A stretch of DNA of 64,000 nt from the NCBI RefSeq assembly GCF_002208115.1, contig NZ_CP020946.1, forward strand, positions 3,038,001 to 3,102,000, read 5' to 3'. This stretch comes from Bdellovibrio bacteriovorus (lineage in GTDB: Bacteria; Bdellovibrionota; Bdellovibrionia; Bdellovibrionales; Bdellovibrionaceae). Position numbers and translations under genes: made by a program. The notes under the pieces are model-generated. The model was given only the letters and a program-made list of their open reading frames with translations. It had not been told where the DNA came from and made no database searches. Below are positions 1 to 8,729 of the stretch, piece after piece (positions within the stretch are counted from its first letter, which is position 1; the number at the start of each line of letters is the position of its first letter).

Positions 1-150
1 GCAATGCTGGCCGGGATTGTTTACACTTTTTAAACTGCCGGTATTGGGAACGTGGGCGGTCACCTGCTGCCCTTGGAACTCGATATCCGCAAAGAAGCGC
101 TTATAACGCTTTAGAAAAATACCTTCTTGCAGCTTGCTGTGAAACTTCAT
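1..150 (-). CDS. sfsA: SfsA-family protein, 5' part only
   Basis: The gene starts at an ATG (148-150) on the minus strand and runs off the left edge, so only the first 50 residues are visible. They contain the family pattern LKRYKRFFADIEF followed by VTAHVPNTGSLK, which matches the N-terminal nucleic-acid-binding OB-like part of SfsA (sugar fermentation stimulation protein, a putative DNA-binding or nuclease-like protein). The role of SfsA is poorly defined even in E. coli. It is divergent from the acyltransferase gene to its right. Confidence 0.85.
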   Translation of the reverse strand, partial: MKFHSKLQEGIFLKRYKRFFADIEFQGQQVTAHVPNTGSLKSVNNPGQHC

Positions 151-410
151 AGGAACCCCAATCTTCAAGTCAAAACCAACACCCTGAAATTAGTCCCTGA
201 AAGGGCCTTTTGTCGACCCCTTTCAAAGCCCCCCGCCCCGCCCGCAACCTATTGGAAACCGTGGAAAAATCACACTGTTACGTGGCATCCTGTGACGACT
301 GATTTTCAATACCGTTTATGCTGCGTGTTATCCCGTGCAAATGCTCTAGGGTGAGTCTAGAACGAGGTGTTTTAGATTTAGATATGAACAACGAAAGGAA
401 CTCTCGCAAC
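151..410. promoter_or_regulatory. Divergent intergenic region, sfsA / E2 acyltransferase
   Basis: About 260 bases separate two divergent genes and must hold promoters for both. I see no convincing ORF or known riboswitch. The E2 start is decided by AAAGGAA at 394-400, about ten bases before the ATG at 411. An in-frame upstream extension reaching back to 318 has no such site and adds a sequence unlike the lipoyl domain. Confidence 0.5.
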
Positions 411-2024
411 ATGGCAACTGATGTGAAACTGCCCGAGCTTGGAGAAGGCGTTACTGAAGGTGAATTGGTAAAATGGTTGGTAAAACCAGGCGATGCGGTC
501 AAAGCGGACCAGGCTATCGCGGAAGTATTGACTGACAAAGCAACGGTAGAAGTTCCGTCACCGGTTGCAGGTGTCGTAAAAGATCTTAAATTCAAATCCG
601 GCGACGTTGTAAAAGTCGGCGCGACGATGATCACTCTTGATGGTGCAGGCGCTGCAAAACCAGCAGCCGCTCAACCGGCAGCAGCAGCTCCGGCTCCAGC
701 AGCTTCCACTCCAGCTCCGGCTGCAGGTGGCGGTAAGGCACAAGACGTAAAATTGCCTGAACTGGGCGAGGGCGTGACTGAGGGCGAACTGGTTAAATGG
801 TTGGTAAAACCAGGTGACTCTGTAAAAGCAGATCAGGCGATCGCTGAAGTTCTGACGGACAAAGCGACTGTGGAAGTTCCGACTCCAGTGGCTGGTGTTG
901 TAAAAGAATTGAAATTCAAATCCGGCGACGTGGTAAAAGTCGGTTCCACCATGATCATCCTTGAGGGTGCAGGTGGTGCCGCGGCTCCGAAAGCGGCTCC
1001 AAGTGCTGGTCCAGTGCAGTCTGCGCCTGCACACTCCGCGGCTCCTGCTGCGAAGGCAGCAGCTCCAGTGGCAACTGCTTCCAGCGACATCTTCCCACCT
1101 GTGGCAGACTCCAAAGTTCTGGCGACTCCGGCGACTCGTCGTCTAGCGCGTGAAATGGGCGTTGATATCAACTCTCTTACCGGAACTGGCCTTGCGGGTC
1201 GCGTGACTCGTGAAGACGTTATGTCCTCCGGTGGTGGCGCAGCTCCGGCAGCAGCGAAAGCGGCTCCAGCAGCAGCGGCTATGTCCATCCCGAAACCAGC
1301 ATACCAAGGCCCGGCAGGCGCAGCGGAAGAGCGCGTTCCTCTGATCGGTATCCGCAAGAAGATCGCTGAAAACATGCAGCGTTCTAAACACGTGATCCCG
1401 CACTTCACCATCATGGATGAAGCGAAAGTGGATGCGATGGTTGCTCTTCGCGAAAGCCTGAAAGAACACGCAGAGAAAAACGGCACGAAGATCACTTACC
1501 TTCCTATCGTTATGAAGGCTTTGATCGCGACGATCCGCGAATTCCCGATGTTCAATGCATCTATCGACGATGCGGCTGGCGAAATCGTTTACAAAAAGTA
1601 CTTCAACCTGGGCTTCGCAGCGGACACTCCAAACGGTCTTGTTGTTCCAGTGATCAAAAACGCGGACCAGAAGTCCATCCTGGAAATCTCCAAAGAGATC
1701 CTGGATCTTTCCAAGCGTGCGCGTGACGGCAAATTGAAACCGGATGAAATGAAGGGTGCAACTATCACTGTGACGAACATCGGTTCTATCGGTGGCACAT
1801 ACGCGACTCCAGTGATCAACCACCCTGAAGTGGCGATCCTGGGCATGTACAAAATCGACGAAAAAGTGGTTCTGAAAAACGGCCAGGTTTCCGCGATTAA
1901 AGTTATGAACTACACAATGACTGCCGATCACCGTTTGATCGACGGCGCTGTCGCTGCAAGATTCCTTGCTGCCTTCATCGGCCGCATCGAAAACCCAGGC
2001 AAACTATTGGTGGAGCTAATTTAA
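411..2024 (+). CDS. Dihydrolipoyl acyltransferase (E2) of a 2-oxo acid dehydrogenase complex
   Basis: This 537-residue protein transfers acyl groups from a lipoyl arm to CoA in a pyruvate- or branched-chain-type dehydrogenase complex. Two nearly identical N-terminal lipoyl domains each carry the DKA motif, whose Lys is lipoylated. They are joined by Ala/Pro-rich linkers and followed by a peripheral-subunit-binding domain (ATPATRRLAREMGVD) and the catalytic acyltransferase domain with the active-site pattern DHRLIDG near the C-terminus. It lies one base upstream of the E3 gene. No E1 gene is adjacent, so whether the substrate is pyruvate or a branched-chain oxo acid cannot be settled here. The nearby lipB supplies octanoyl groups for such arms. 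Confidence 0.93.
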   Translation: MATDVKLPELGEGVTEGELVKWLVKPGDAVKADQAIAEVLTDKATVEVPSPVAGVVKDLKFKSGDVVKVGATMITLDGAGAAKPAAAQPAAAAPAPAASTPAPAAGGGKAQDVKLPELGEGVTEGELVKWLVKPGDSVKADQAIAEVLTDKATVEVPTPVAGVVKELKFKSGDVVKVGSTMIILEGAGGAAAPKAAPSAGPVQSAPAHSAAPAAKAAAPVATASSDIFPPVADSKVLATPATRRLAREMGVDINSLTGTGLAGRVTREDVMSSGGGAAPAAAKAAPAAAAMSIPKPAYQGPAGAAEERVPLIGIRKKIAENMQRSKHVIPHFTIMDEAKVDAMVALRESLKEHAEKNGTKITYLPIVMKALIATIREFPMFNASIDDAAGEIVYKKYFNLGFAADTPNGLVVPVIKNADQKSILEISKEILDLSKRARDGKLKPDEMKGATITVTNIGSIGGTYATPVINHPEVAILGMYKIDEKVVLKNGQVSAIKVMNYTMTADHRLIDGAVAARFLAAFIGRIENPGKLLVELI

Positions 2025-2025
2025 T

Positions 2026-3447
2026 ATGCAAAATTTTGACGTAGTAGTTATTGGTGCGGGTCCTGGCGGTTATGTGGCTGCGATCCGTTCTGCACAACTT
2101 GGTTTTAAAACAGCAGTTATCGAACGTGAATTCCTGGGTGGCGTGTGCTTGAACGTGGGTTGTATCCCGTCCAAAGCCATGATCACTGCGACTCACCTTT
2201 TGCACAAAGCCCAGCACAATTTCAAAGAAATGGGCTTGAACATCAAAGGTGGCATCGACGTGGACATGAAACAACTTGTGAAATGGAAGCAATCCGTTTC
2301 TGACAAGATGTCCGGTGGTGTAAATCAGCTTCTTAAAGGCTACGGCGTTACCATCATCAAAGGTGATGCTGAATTCAAGTCTTCCAAAGAAATCTCTGTG
2401 AAGTCTTCTGCAGGGACTGAGTCAGTTCAGGCGAAATACTTTGTTGTGGCGACAGGTTCCCGTCCGATTGAAATCCCTGGTTTCAAATTCGACGAAAAAG
2501 ACATCTGCTCTTCCACAGGCGCTTTGGCGTTTGATACCATCCCTAAACGCGTGGCGGTTATCGGTGGTGGTTACATCGGTCTTGAGATCTCTTCTTACCT
2601 GCGCAAGCTGGGCACGGAAGTGACTGTGATCGAAGCGCAATCTGCATTGTTGGCGGGTGTGGTTGATCCAGACTGCGCGCAGATCGTGACTCGCAAACTG
2701 ACTAAAGCGGGCGTGAATGTTCTTTACGGCGCAAAAGCCAAAGGTCAGAAAAAAGTCAAAGACGGCTATGAAGTGACTGTTGAGATCAACGGCAAAGACG
2801 AAGTTGTAAAATGCGACAAGATCCTTGTGACTGTCGGTCGTCGTCCAAATGGCGATCAGGCGAACCTGAAAGCGGCTGGCATTGCTGTGGATGAGCGTGG
2901 CTTCGTGAAAGTCGATGCTCAACGCCGCACGAATGTTTCCAACATCTTTGCTATCGGCGATATCGCCGGTCAGCCGATGCTGGCGCACAAGGCCTCCCAC
3001 GAGGGTGTTTTGGTTGCGGAAGTGATCGCGGGCCATAACCGCGTTTACGACGCGAAAACAGTTCCGGCAGTTGTCTTCACCGATCCTGAAATCGCAGCCG
3101 CCGGTATGACTGAAGCTGAAGCGAAAGCCAAAGGTCACACCGACCTTCTGATCAGCAAGTTCCCGTTCGCAGCCAATGGCCGTGCGGTGAGCATGATGGA
3201 AACAGACGGTTTCGTGAAAATGATCGCAGATAAGAAAACCCACGTATTGTTGGGCGTTCACATTGTCGGTCCGGAAGCTTCCAACTTGATCTCTGAAGCA
3301 GTTTTGGCGATCGAAATGGGCGCACGCATTGAAGACCTGGCGCTTTCCATCCACCCTCACCCGACTTTGGGTGAAACCATGATGGAAGCCGCAGAGGCGA
3401 CCCTGGGTCACGCGATCCATATCATTCAAAAACCTTTGAAAGCATAA
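2026..3447 (+). CDS. lpdA: Dihydrolipoamide dehydrogenase (E3)
   Basis: This 473-residue flavoprotein reoxidises dihydrolipoamide with NAD. It has the N-terminal FAD-binding GAGPGGYVAAIRSAQLG, the redox disulfide in GGVCLNVGCIPSK, a second dinucleotide site at VIGGGYIGLEISS, and the C-terminal HPHPTLGE motif with the catalytic His-Glu pair. Length is normal for the family. It starts one base after the E2 stop codon and is surely co-transcribed. A strong terminator follows. Confidence 0.96.
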   Translation: MQNFDVVVIGAGPGGYVAAIRSAQLGFKTAVIEREFLGGVCLNVGCIPSKAMITATHLLHKAQHNFKEMGLNIKGGIDVDMKQLVKWKQSVSDKMSGGVNQLLKGYGVTIIKGDAEFKSSKEISVKSSAGTESVQAKYFVVATGSRPIEIPGFKFDEKDICSSTGALAFDTIPKRVAVIGGGYIGLEISSYLRKLGTEVTVIEAQSALLAGVVDPDCAQIVTRKLTKAGVNVLYGAKAKGQKKVKDGYEVTVEINGKDEVVKCDKILVTVGRRPNGDQANLKAAGIAVDERGFVKVDAQRRTNVSNIFAIGDIAGQPMLAHKASHEGVLVAEVIAGHNRVYDAKTVPAVVFTDPEIAAAGMTEAEAKAKGHTDLLISKFPFAANGRAVSMMETDGFVKMIADKKTHVLLGVHIVGPEASNLISEAVLAIEMGARIEDLALSIHPHPTLGETMMEAAEATLGHAIHIIQKPLKA

Positions 3448-3461
3448 GCTTTCTGCGAAAA

Positions 3462-3485
3462 GGCCGGCCGCAAGCCGGCCTTTTT
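3462..3485 (+). terminator. Rho-independent terminator after lpdA
   Basis: GGCCGGC (3462-3468) pairs with GCCGGCC (3474-3480) around a five-base loop and is followed by five T residues. It lies 14 bases after the lpdA stop. Confidence 0.9.
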
Positions 3486-3610
3486 CATACAGCCGTGAGA
3501 TTTTTGCCTGTTTCTCCCCCATCTGCCTTACAAATCTGTAAGTAAGTTCAAAAGTGCACCCACTTTCAGTCCTTATCCGGTATGAATTATACCTAAATAC
3601 GGATTAGATT

Positions 3611-4249
3611 ATGGAATTAGCATTAAATACACAGACAGCCATCTATCGCTCAAAACTTATTGAGTTGGCCTCCCTGCTGAAATGCCTGGGCATTGAAATG
3701 CGCGCTTATGACAACCCTCAATTGCAATACTTTACAAAGCTGTCTCCCGCCCAGCAGGCGACGGTAAGCCAAGCGCTGGAAGCCTATGTGGGTGCCTTGC
3801 GCTCTGAGTATGTAGAGGGTGATTTTTCCAACGAGCGCTTTGTGCTGCAGTTTCTGTTTCGCATGGGCATCGTTCCGCCGTCGGATCTGCACGACACTCT
3901 GGACAAGGAAAAGTACATCCAGATCTATAATGCCGACCAAATTCAGATCTTCCGCTCTTTAAGCTGCTATGACCGCTGTTCCTTCACTCTGGAACAACTG
4001 ACGACTCACACGTGGTTTGATCTGTGGGAACGCGACAGCCTGTTTTATTACGCCTGCTTTGGATTGGCGGCCACGGCTTTGAAGATCGTAAAGTTCACCA
4101 AACTGCGCTTGAACTTCCCTTATCACCGCGTGACTGAAATTAACTCGGCCCACGAATTCTCATTTGATTACCGTATCAAATCCCTGAGCGCCTTGACCCG
4201 TCAGGGAAAGCTGCAGGCGGCTCTTTTGATCGAAGACTGGAAATTTTAG
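3611..4249 (+). CDS. Hypothetical protein, 212 aa
   Basis: I do not recognise this protein. It has no signal peptide or membrane segment and looks like a soluble, mostly helical protein with several aromatic and Cys residues in the middle (for example SLSCYDRCSF). The ATG start follows a weak AT-rich leader. It is monocistronic, between the lpdA terminator and a secreted-protein gene. The composition is ordinary for the region. Confidence 0.7.
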   Translation: MELALNTQTAIYRSKLIELASLLKCLGIEMRAYDNPQLQYFTKLSPAQQATVSQALEAYVGALRSEYVEGDFSNERFVLQFLFRMGIVPPSDLHDTLDKEKYIQIYNADQIQIFRSLSCYDRCSFTLEQLTTHTWFDLWERDSLFYYACFGLAATALKIVKFTKLRLNFPYHRVTEINSAHEFSFDYRIKSLSALTRQGKLQAALLIEDWKF

Positions 4250-4343
4250 CCATTCTGACACCAAAAACCGTCGGCATCGTTCCTGCATAAAAGCGGGGTA
4301 CAAGATTTTTGAAGTCATAATGACACCTTTTTTGGGGGAAACG

Positions 4344-4769
4344 ATGAAAAACCTATTCTTTGCAATGCTAATTGTCTTTGGTTTGGCACCATGGGCTCAC
4401 GCCGATGTTTTGGAAAGCCAGTATCAAGACGCGGAAACAAGCTACATCCGCCCAGGACCGCGCCCAGCGCCTTATCCAGGCAACCCGCGCCCGGATCCAT
4501 ACCCGCATCCAAATCCACGTCCAAACCCACCAGCTCCGTACCCGAATCCATATCCAGGTCCGGGCCCAGGTGTTGAGTACATCACTTGTGAATCCTGGAA
4601 TTACTATTATCAAGAGTGCTACTTCAACCCGTACAGAATTCACTCTGTCAGACTTTACAATGTGATCTCTTACGATGCGTGCCTGTACAACAACACGTAC
4701 GGCATCTATGGGGATCGCGTGTGGGTGAACCGTGGCTGCCGCGCTATCTTTGAAGTCATCCGCTACTAA
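4344..4769 (+). CDS. Secreted DUF3011-domain protein with proline-rich linker
   Basis: Starting at ATG 4344, ten bases after GGGGGA, gives a clean signal peptide (MKNLFFAMLIVFGLAPWAHA). An upstream in-frame ATG at 4320 would spoil it. The mature protein has a linker of about 45 residues made of short Pro-rich repeats (PxPNPxPxP type). A C-terminal domain begins at ITCES and ends WVNRGCRAIFEV, and its Cys spacing and the closing RGCRAIFEV match DUF3011. The function of that domain is unknown. The protein is predicted to be periplasmic or exported. Confidence 0.8.
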   Translation: MKNLFFAMLIVFGLAPWAHADVLESQYQDAETSYIRPGPRPAPYPGNPRPDPYPHPNPRPNPPAPYPNPYPGPGPGVEYITCESWNYYYQECYFNPYRIHSVRLYNVISYDACLYNNTYGIYGDRVWVNRGCRAIFEVIRY

Positions 4770-4795
4770 CATTGGGATACATTCAAAATCAAAAA

Positions 4796-4824
4796 GCCGA
4801 CCTTGCAGGGGTCGGCTTTTTTTT
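4796..4824. terminator. Bidirectional terminator
   Basis: GCCGACC (4796-4802) pairs with GGTCGGC (4810-4816), with A residues before and eight T residues after. It sits between the convergent genes ending at 4769 and 4846 and can serve both. Confidence 0.88.
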
Positions 4825-4845
4825 GTTTTTAACGCCAGTGCTTTT

Positions 4846-5577
4846 CTAGCGAACGCGCAAAAAGGACTTGCGCTGATTCAACTGCATCAGTTTTTCAGCC
4901 ACTTTATTCTGTCGACTTTTCGATGTGCGATCAACAAAGACCACACCCGGCGCGGATGATTTCAGGATAGAACTAACATCGGCAAACACCGCCACCCCGC
5001 TTTGACCAGGCAACAGTCCGCTGTAAACTCCTCCGTAACCCGTCACCCCTTGAGCACTAAACCCGGTGAACAGATTCGCGACGATCCCGGCACTGAGAGA
5101 ATCCGTACCCAAGGCATACCCCAGCACCACCTTGGGAGCCTGCAAATCCAGATTCAGATATAGCTTCGAGACACGACTGTCGCTCAGTGGGATCGAATAC
5201 CATTCTTCCGCCTTCACTCCCATGACCGGAAACAGGGTTCCGTTGGGCAAACCTTTTTCCGCCTGCAAAGCGGGAATCTTGGTCACCCGAGAAAAGTTCA
5301 ATACCAGATCGATATCGGTAATCCCCGGCACTAGGGACGAGACATTGAGCATTCCCAGCATCTCCACTGGGTTTTCCGGATTATAAATCGGCAACTGCAC
5401 GCTCATAATCTGCAGGTTGTTGGAATCCACCTGAGTTTTTAGAGAAACATACACGTCGCCTTGGGTGATTTTGGAGGAAAGGGCCGCCCCTTTAATAAGG
5501 CCTTCCTGCGAACAAGCGGCCAGGGTCAACACCGTGGCAGCCAACAGCACTGTTTTTTGAATCAGGGATGAGATCAT
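4846..5577 (-). CDS. Putative lipoprotein, 243 aa
   Basis: The start at 5577 is supported by AAGGAG upstream and yields a lipoprotein signal (hydrophobic stretch ending LTLAAC, Cys at about residue 21). The longer reading frame to 5637 has no signal at its N-terminus. The mature part is hydrophobic-alternating, suggesting beta structure, and I do not recognise a family. It is divergent from the SdiA-regulated-type gene at 5744. Confidence 0.78.
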   Translation of the reverse strand: MISSLIQKTVLLAATVLTLAACSQEGLIKGAALSSKITQGDVYVSLKTQVDSNNLQIMSVQLPIYNPENPVEMLGMLNVSSLVPGITDIDLVLNFSRVTKIPALQAEKGLPNGTLFPVMGVKAEEWYSIPLSDSRVSKLYLNLDLQAPKVVLGYALGTDSLSAGIVANLFTGFSAQGVTGYGGVYSGLLPGQSGVAVFADVSSILKSSAPGVVFVDRTSKSRQNKVAEKLMQLNQRKSFLRVR

Positions 5578-5743
5578 TGAAACGCACTCCTTGGTTGAAA
5601 CGAACAAACTTGCCCCTCCAGTTTCGGAAAAAGCCAACTGGACTAAAGGGGGGCTGTTTAAATCTTTACAAAATCGAAACTCAGTCAGAATATTCTTTCA
5701 GGCCCTACTGTCTCAGGTTAAGAATTCCGCGCGGGAGATATTC

Positions 5744-6544
5744 ATGAAAACTCAAATCGTTCTGGCCACTTTGCTGTCCTTATCCACATCTGCTTTCGCA
5801 GCCGAAACAGTTTCGGTCCAAAAAGCTTTGCCCGAGGTCGGCAGCAATCTTTCCGGGATCACATACAATTACGACAGTGATTCTTACTTTCTGATTCAGA
5901 ACAATTCAGGAAATATTTTTGAATACAAAGCCGACTTTACCAAACCCGTGCGCACGATCCGCATGACCAATCTGACTGACGCAGACACCGAAGACATCGT
6001 ATATCTGGGCAACAATCAGTATGCGATCAGCACGGAATCAAACCAGGTGCTGATTTTGAAAATTGATGAGGTTCAAACGACGGTGGATGTTCGCGACTCC
6101 CGCGACGATGTGCAAATGATGCAACTTCCGGCTCCAGCGAAGCACAACAAGGGACTGGAAGGAGTATGTTTTTCAAAGAAACACAACACGTTCTATGCCG
6201 TTCAGGAGAAAAAGCCCAAGCGCATCTTTGAATGGACCCGCCCTTCTCATGGCAATGACATCGCCGACGCTGCGGCTTTGGGTGTGAAAGAACCGTTCGA
6301 TACCGAAAAGATTCTAAAACACGTGATGAGCGATCTGTCGGCGTGCATTTATGACGATAAAAATGACCAGTTGCTGCTGCTAAGCCACGAATCTTCCCGC
6401 GTGATGCGACTGAACCGTCAGGGACAGGTGGTCAGCACCACAGATCTTCCACTGCTTCCAGATCAATACGAAGGAATGACGTTCTCGAAAGACGGAAAGC
6501 TCATCGTGGTCAGCGAACCCAACATCGTGGTGATCCTGAAATAG
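5744..6544 (+). CDS. SdiA-regulated (YjiK-like) family secreted beta-propeller protein
   Basis: ATG 5744 gives a typical signal peptide (MKTQIVLATLLSLSTSAFAA). The 266-residue product has the repeated pattern of the SdiA-regulated family: SGITYNYDSDSYF, then DTEDIVYLGNNQYAIS, then KGLEGVCFSKKHNTFYAVQE, then YEGMTFSKDGKLIVVSEPN, each a propeller blade. The biochemical role of the family is unknown. The protein is probably periplasmic. Confidence 0.82.
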   Translation: MKTQIVLATLLSLSTSAFAAETVSVQKALPEVGSNLSGITYNYDSDSYFLIQNNSGNIFEYKADFTKPVRTIRMTNLTDADTEDIVYLGNNQYAISTESNQVLILKIDEVQTTVDVRDSRDDVQMMQLPAPAKHNKGLEGVCFSKKHNTFYAVQEKKPKRIFEWTRPSHGNDIADAAALGVKEPFDTEKILKHVMSDLSACIYDDKNDQLLLLSHESSRVMRLNRQGQVVSTTDLPLLPDQYEGMTFSKDGKLIVVSEPNIVVILK

Positions 6545-6564
6545 GATCACCACCCTAAAGAGGA

Positions 6565-7314
6565 CTATTCCAGATAGTTCTTTTTCAAAGCGGCGAGCTT
6601 TTCAGGGGTCAGGGAATATTCGACGGCAAAATAGCGATCCATACTGCCGTAACGCTCATGAATTGCATCCAAGGCCGAACCCAGGAAGTTCTCTTTTACT
6701 GACATCAGGTAATGCAGGTTCTCAAGCCCCTTGGTGGACAGCTTGGATTCAACTTTGCTTAAGACTTGTTCCCGGAACGGCTGCAGGGTCTGCTCGGTGC
6801 GCAGATAATCTTCCAAAACAGCGTCACGGGACACTCCCAAAGACAACAACATCAAAGCCGAACCAACACCCGTGCGATCTTTACCGACAGCACAGTGCTG
6901 AACCAACGCGCCCGTTTCAAGGGGCTGCACACGTTCAAACAATCTGTGATAAGCGCGATTGGCAAAAGGCAGCTGCTTATACAGGCTTTCCATAAAGTCA
7001 TGGGGAATCACACGCAGGTTTTCATCGGCCCAAAAATCGTGATTGTCGTTTTTGACAGAGTGAGATTCCGGATTGGCCGGATGGCATTCATACCGAGCCC
7101 CATTCCAAACCACATCTTTGTCGGCGGCGGACTCTTTCAGATCGCGATAATCCAGAATATCAGTCACCCCAAGAGATTCCAACTGAGCACAGTCTTCAGC
7201 CGTCAAACGAGACAGGGAGCCGGAACGATATAGACGGTTTTTTTTAACCCGTCTGCCGTCCGTTGTCAGATACCCACCCATGTCCCTGAAATTGATTCCG
7301 CCCTGAAGTTTCAT
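6565..7314 (-). CDS. Tyrosine-protein phosphatase, LipA/Y_phosphatase3 family
   Basis: This 249-residue protein has the Cys-based P-loop HCAVGKDRTG and the N-terminal motif NFRDMGGY, followed by RLYRSGSLSRL and a DYRD element, the standard layout of the PF13350 group of Tyr/Ser phosphatases. There is no signal peptide, so it is cytoplasmic. The internal ATG at 7314, with AAAGGTG upstream, is preferred over a start at 7347. The substrate is unknown. Confidence 0.88.
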   Translation of the reverse strand: MKLQGGINFRDMGGYLTTDGRRVKKNRLYRSGSLSRLTAEDCAQLESLGVTDILDYRDLKESAADKDVVWNGARYECHPANPESHSVKNDNHDFWADENLRVIPHDFMESLYKQLPFANRAYHRLFERVQPLETGALVQHCAVGKDRTGVGSALMLLSLGVSRDAVLEDYLRTEQTLQPFREQVLSKVESKLSTKGLENLHYLMSVKENFLGSALDAIHERYGSMDRYFAVEYSLTPEKLAALKKNYLE

Positions 7315-7442
7315 TCCGCACCTTTCCGTAAAAACCCATGATAACACGAAGCGCGTTTAATTCATTTTCAATTAGGTCCTTGGCCCGGCGTTTTATGGGA
7401 ATCTTGTTGAATTGGCGCATCAAAAATGGAAATTTGCGTCGC

Positions 7443-8585
7443 ATGAAAGCCAAATTCGCATTCGTTTTTGCCCTGTTCCTGGGTCTTCAGGCCACCGCCG
7501 CCTGGGACCTGAATGACGTCTCTTATCTGATGCCATTGCCAGTCCGTTTTGGCGACGACAATCTGATGGGTATCAACACCCCCGGCCGCGGCGGCCCGCT
7601 GCTGAATCCGGCCTTCATGGGAACGATTCCCCCACTGACTCCGGTAATGAGTGAAAACGACGTAGCCACATCCCTGCGTGTGATTGCCGTGCGCATCGAC
7701 CCGTGCTTCCCCCTGCCAACCCCACAATCCTGCCAAAAACAAATCCGCCTGGTATGGCAACCGCTGGAACCGGGCTTCCACAACCGCGTGCAAACGGTCG
7801 ATGCCGCCCTTCACAGTTTTTATGTGCTAACCGACGCCGACTTTGATTCCCTGACAAAGGATCTGATGGCGTGGAAAGCCCGGAACAAAGTCGAAACCAA
7901 AGGTCTGCCTTTGCAGGTGCACCCCGCATGGGCCGTACAAGCCGATAAATCTCCAACGTTGTTAGAGTTCAACCACATCGTGCGCAAATACGCAGGCCCC
8001 GTAAACCTGACCCGCATCACCGCAATGGTGGTACGAGGCGCCGGCGACATGTGGTCCTTCCAAGGCTTTGAAGTGCGCAATGGTCAGTTAAAATTGATGA
8101 AGATCCCACGCGTAGACAGATCAGCCCAAGCCTTCGTCAACTTCGCAGTCCCTTCAGACCACTTCGAACGCGGCCTGATTTCCCCGGAAGCCACCGGAGA
8201 AGATTCTTTCAACAAAGTCATCGGCAATTCCGCCCGCATGAAAGTAGGCAACGAAGACCTGCTAAGAAAAGAACTGCGCGCTATCCACCGCGCCGAAGAC
8301 CCGCACAGCTTCAACCCAGAAAACATGGACTGCGCCAGTTGCCACGTAGCCCAGCCAGCAAGAGTATGGTTGGAAAGAAACCGCACAGATCTAAACCTTG
8401 AAAGCCTGTGGAATACCCACGCCTACAAAAACCCAGCTTATGATTTGTCCAACGTAAGCCCCGACCAAAAAAACACCCAAATCATCCGAGCCTTCGGCTA
8501 CTTCCTGGAAAACCCAGCCATCAGCCAACGAGTCATCAACGAATCCGCCGAAGTAGCCACAGCCCTAAACCAAATCCTAAAATAG
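7443..8585 (+). CDS. Secreted protein with a single CxxCH haem-type motif
   Basis: The chosen ATG gives a signal peptide (MKAKFAFVFALFLGLQATAA). A longer frame to 7338 overlaps the divergent phosphatase start and is unlikely. The 380-residue protein has one CASCH motif about 75 residues from the C-terminus (8332-8346), in the context MDCASCHVAQPAR, which is what a covalently bound c-type haem needs. No second site is visible. The N-terminal 250 residues are not recognised. The ribosome-binding site is weak, so the start is provisional. A role in periplasmic electron transfer is inference. Confidence 0.72.
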   Translation: MKAKFAFVFALFLGLQATAAWDLNDVSYLMPLPVRFGDDNLMGINTPGRGGPLLNPAFMGTIPPLTPVMSENDVATSLRVIAVRIDPCFPLPTPQSCQKQIRLVWQPLEPGFHNRVQTVDAALHSFYVLTDADFDSLTKDLMAWKARNKVETKGLPLQVHPAWAVQADKSPTLLEFNHIVRKYAGPVNLTRITAMVVRGAGDMWSFQGFEVRNGQLKLMKIPRVDRSAQAFVNFAVPSDHFERGLISPEATGEDSFNKVIGNSARMKVGNEDLLRKELRAIHRAEDPHSFNPENMDCASCHVAQPARVWLERNRTDLNLESLWNTHAYKNPAYDLSNVSPDQKNTQIIRAFGYFLENPAISQRVINESAEVATALNQILK

Positions 8586-8597
8586 CTCTGCACGAAA

Positions 8598-8690
8598 AGC
8601 GGCGCGCGATAGCGCCAGCGCTCTCCCAAAAGGCGGCGCCCGAAAGGGCCAGCCAAAAAAACCGCGGCGCGCGCAGCGCCAGCCCCCCCC
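8598..8690 (-). repeat. Three REP-like GC-rich hairpin units
   Basis: Read on the minus strand, three units share the frame GCTGG-hairpin-GCGCCGC and are followed by T-rich stretches: about 8661-8690, 8631-8656 and 8598-8620. The inner stems differ (GCGC/GCGC or GCCC/GGGC) but always pair. Two more units of the same family lie at 32302-32357. They resemble repetitive extragenic palindromes, and the short T runs give them a terminator-like look. Confidence 0.75.
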
Positions 8691-8729
8691 GAACCCCGAA
8701 AACGCAAAAAACCAACCACCTGGAACAGC

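Noticed and set aside
1143-1931. Minus-strand ORF opposite E2
   Set aside because: It lies entirely inside the E2 gene in another frame, with a composition typical of an antisense shadow.
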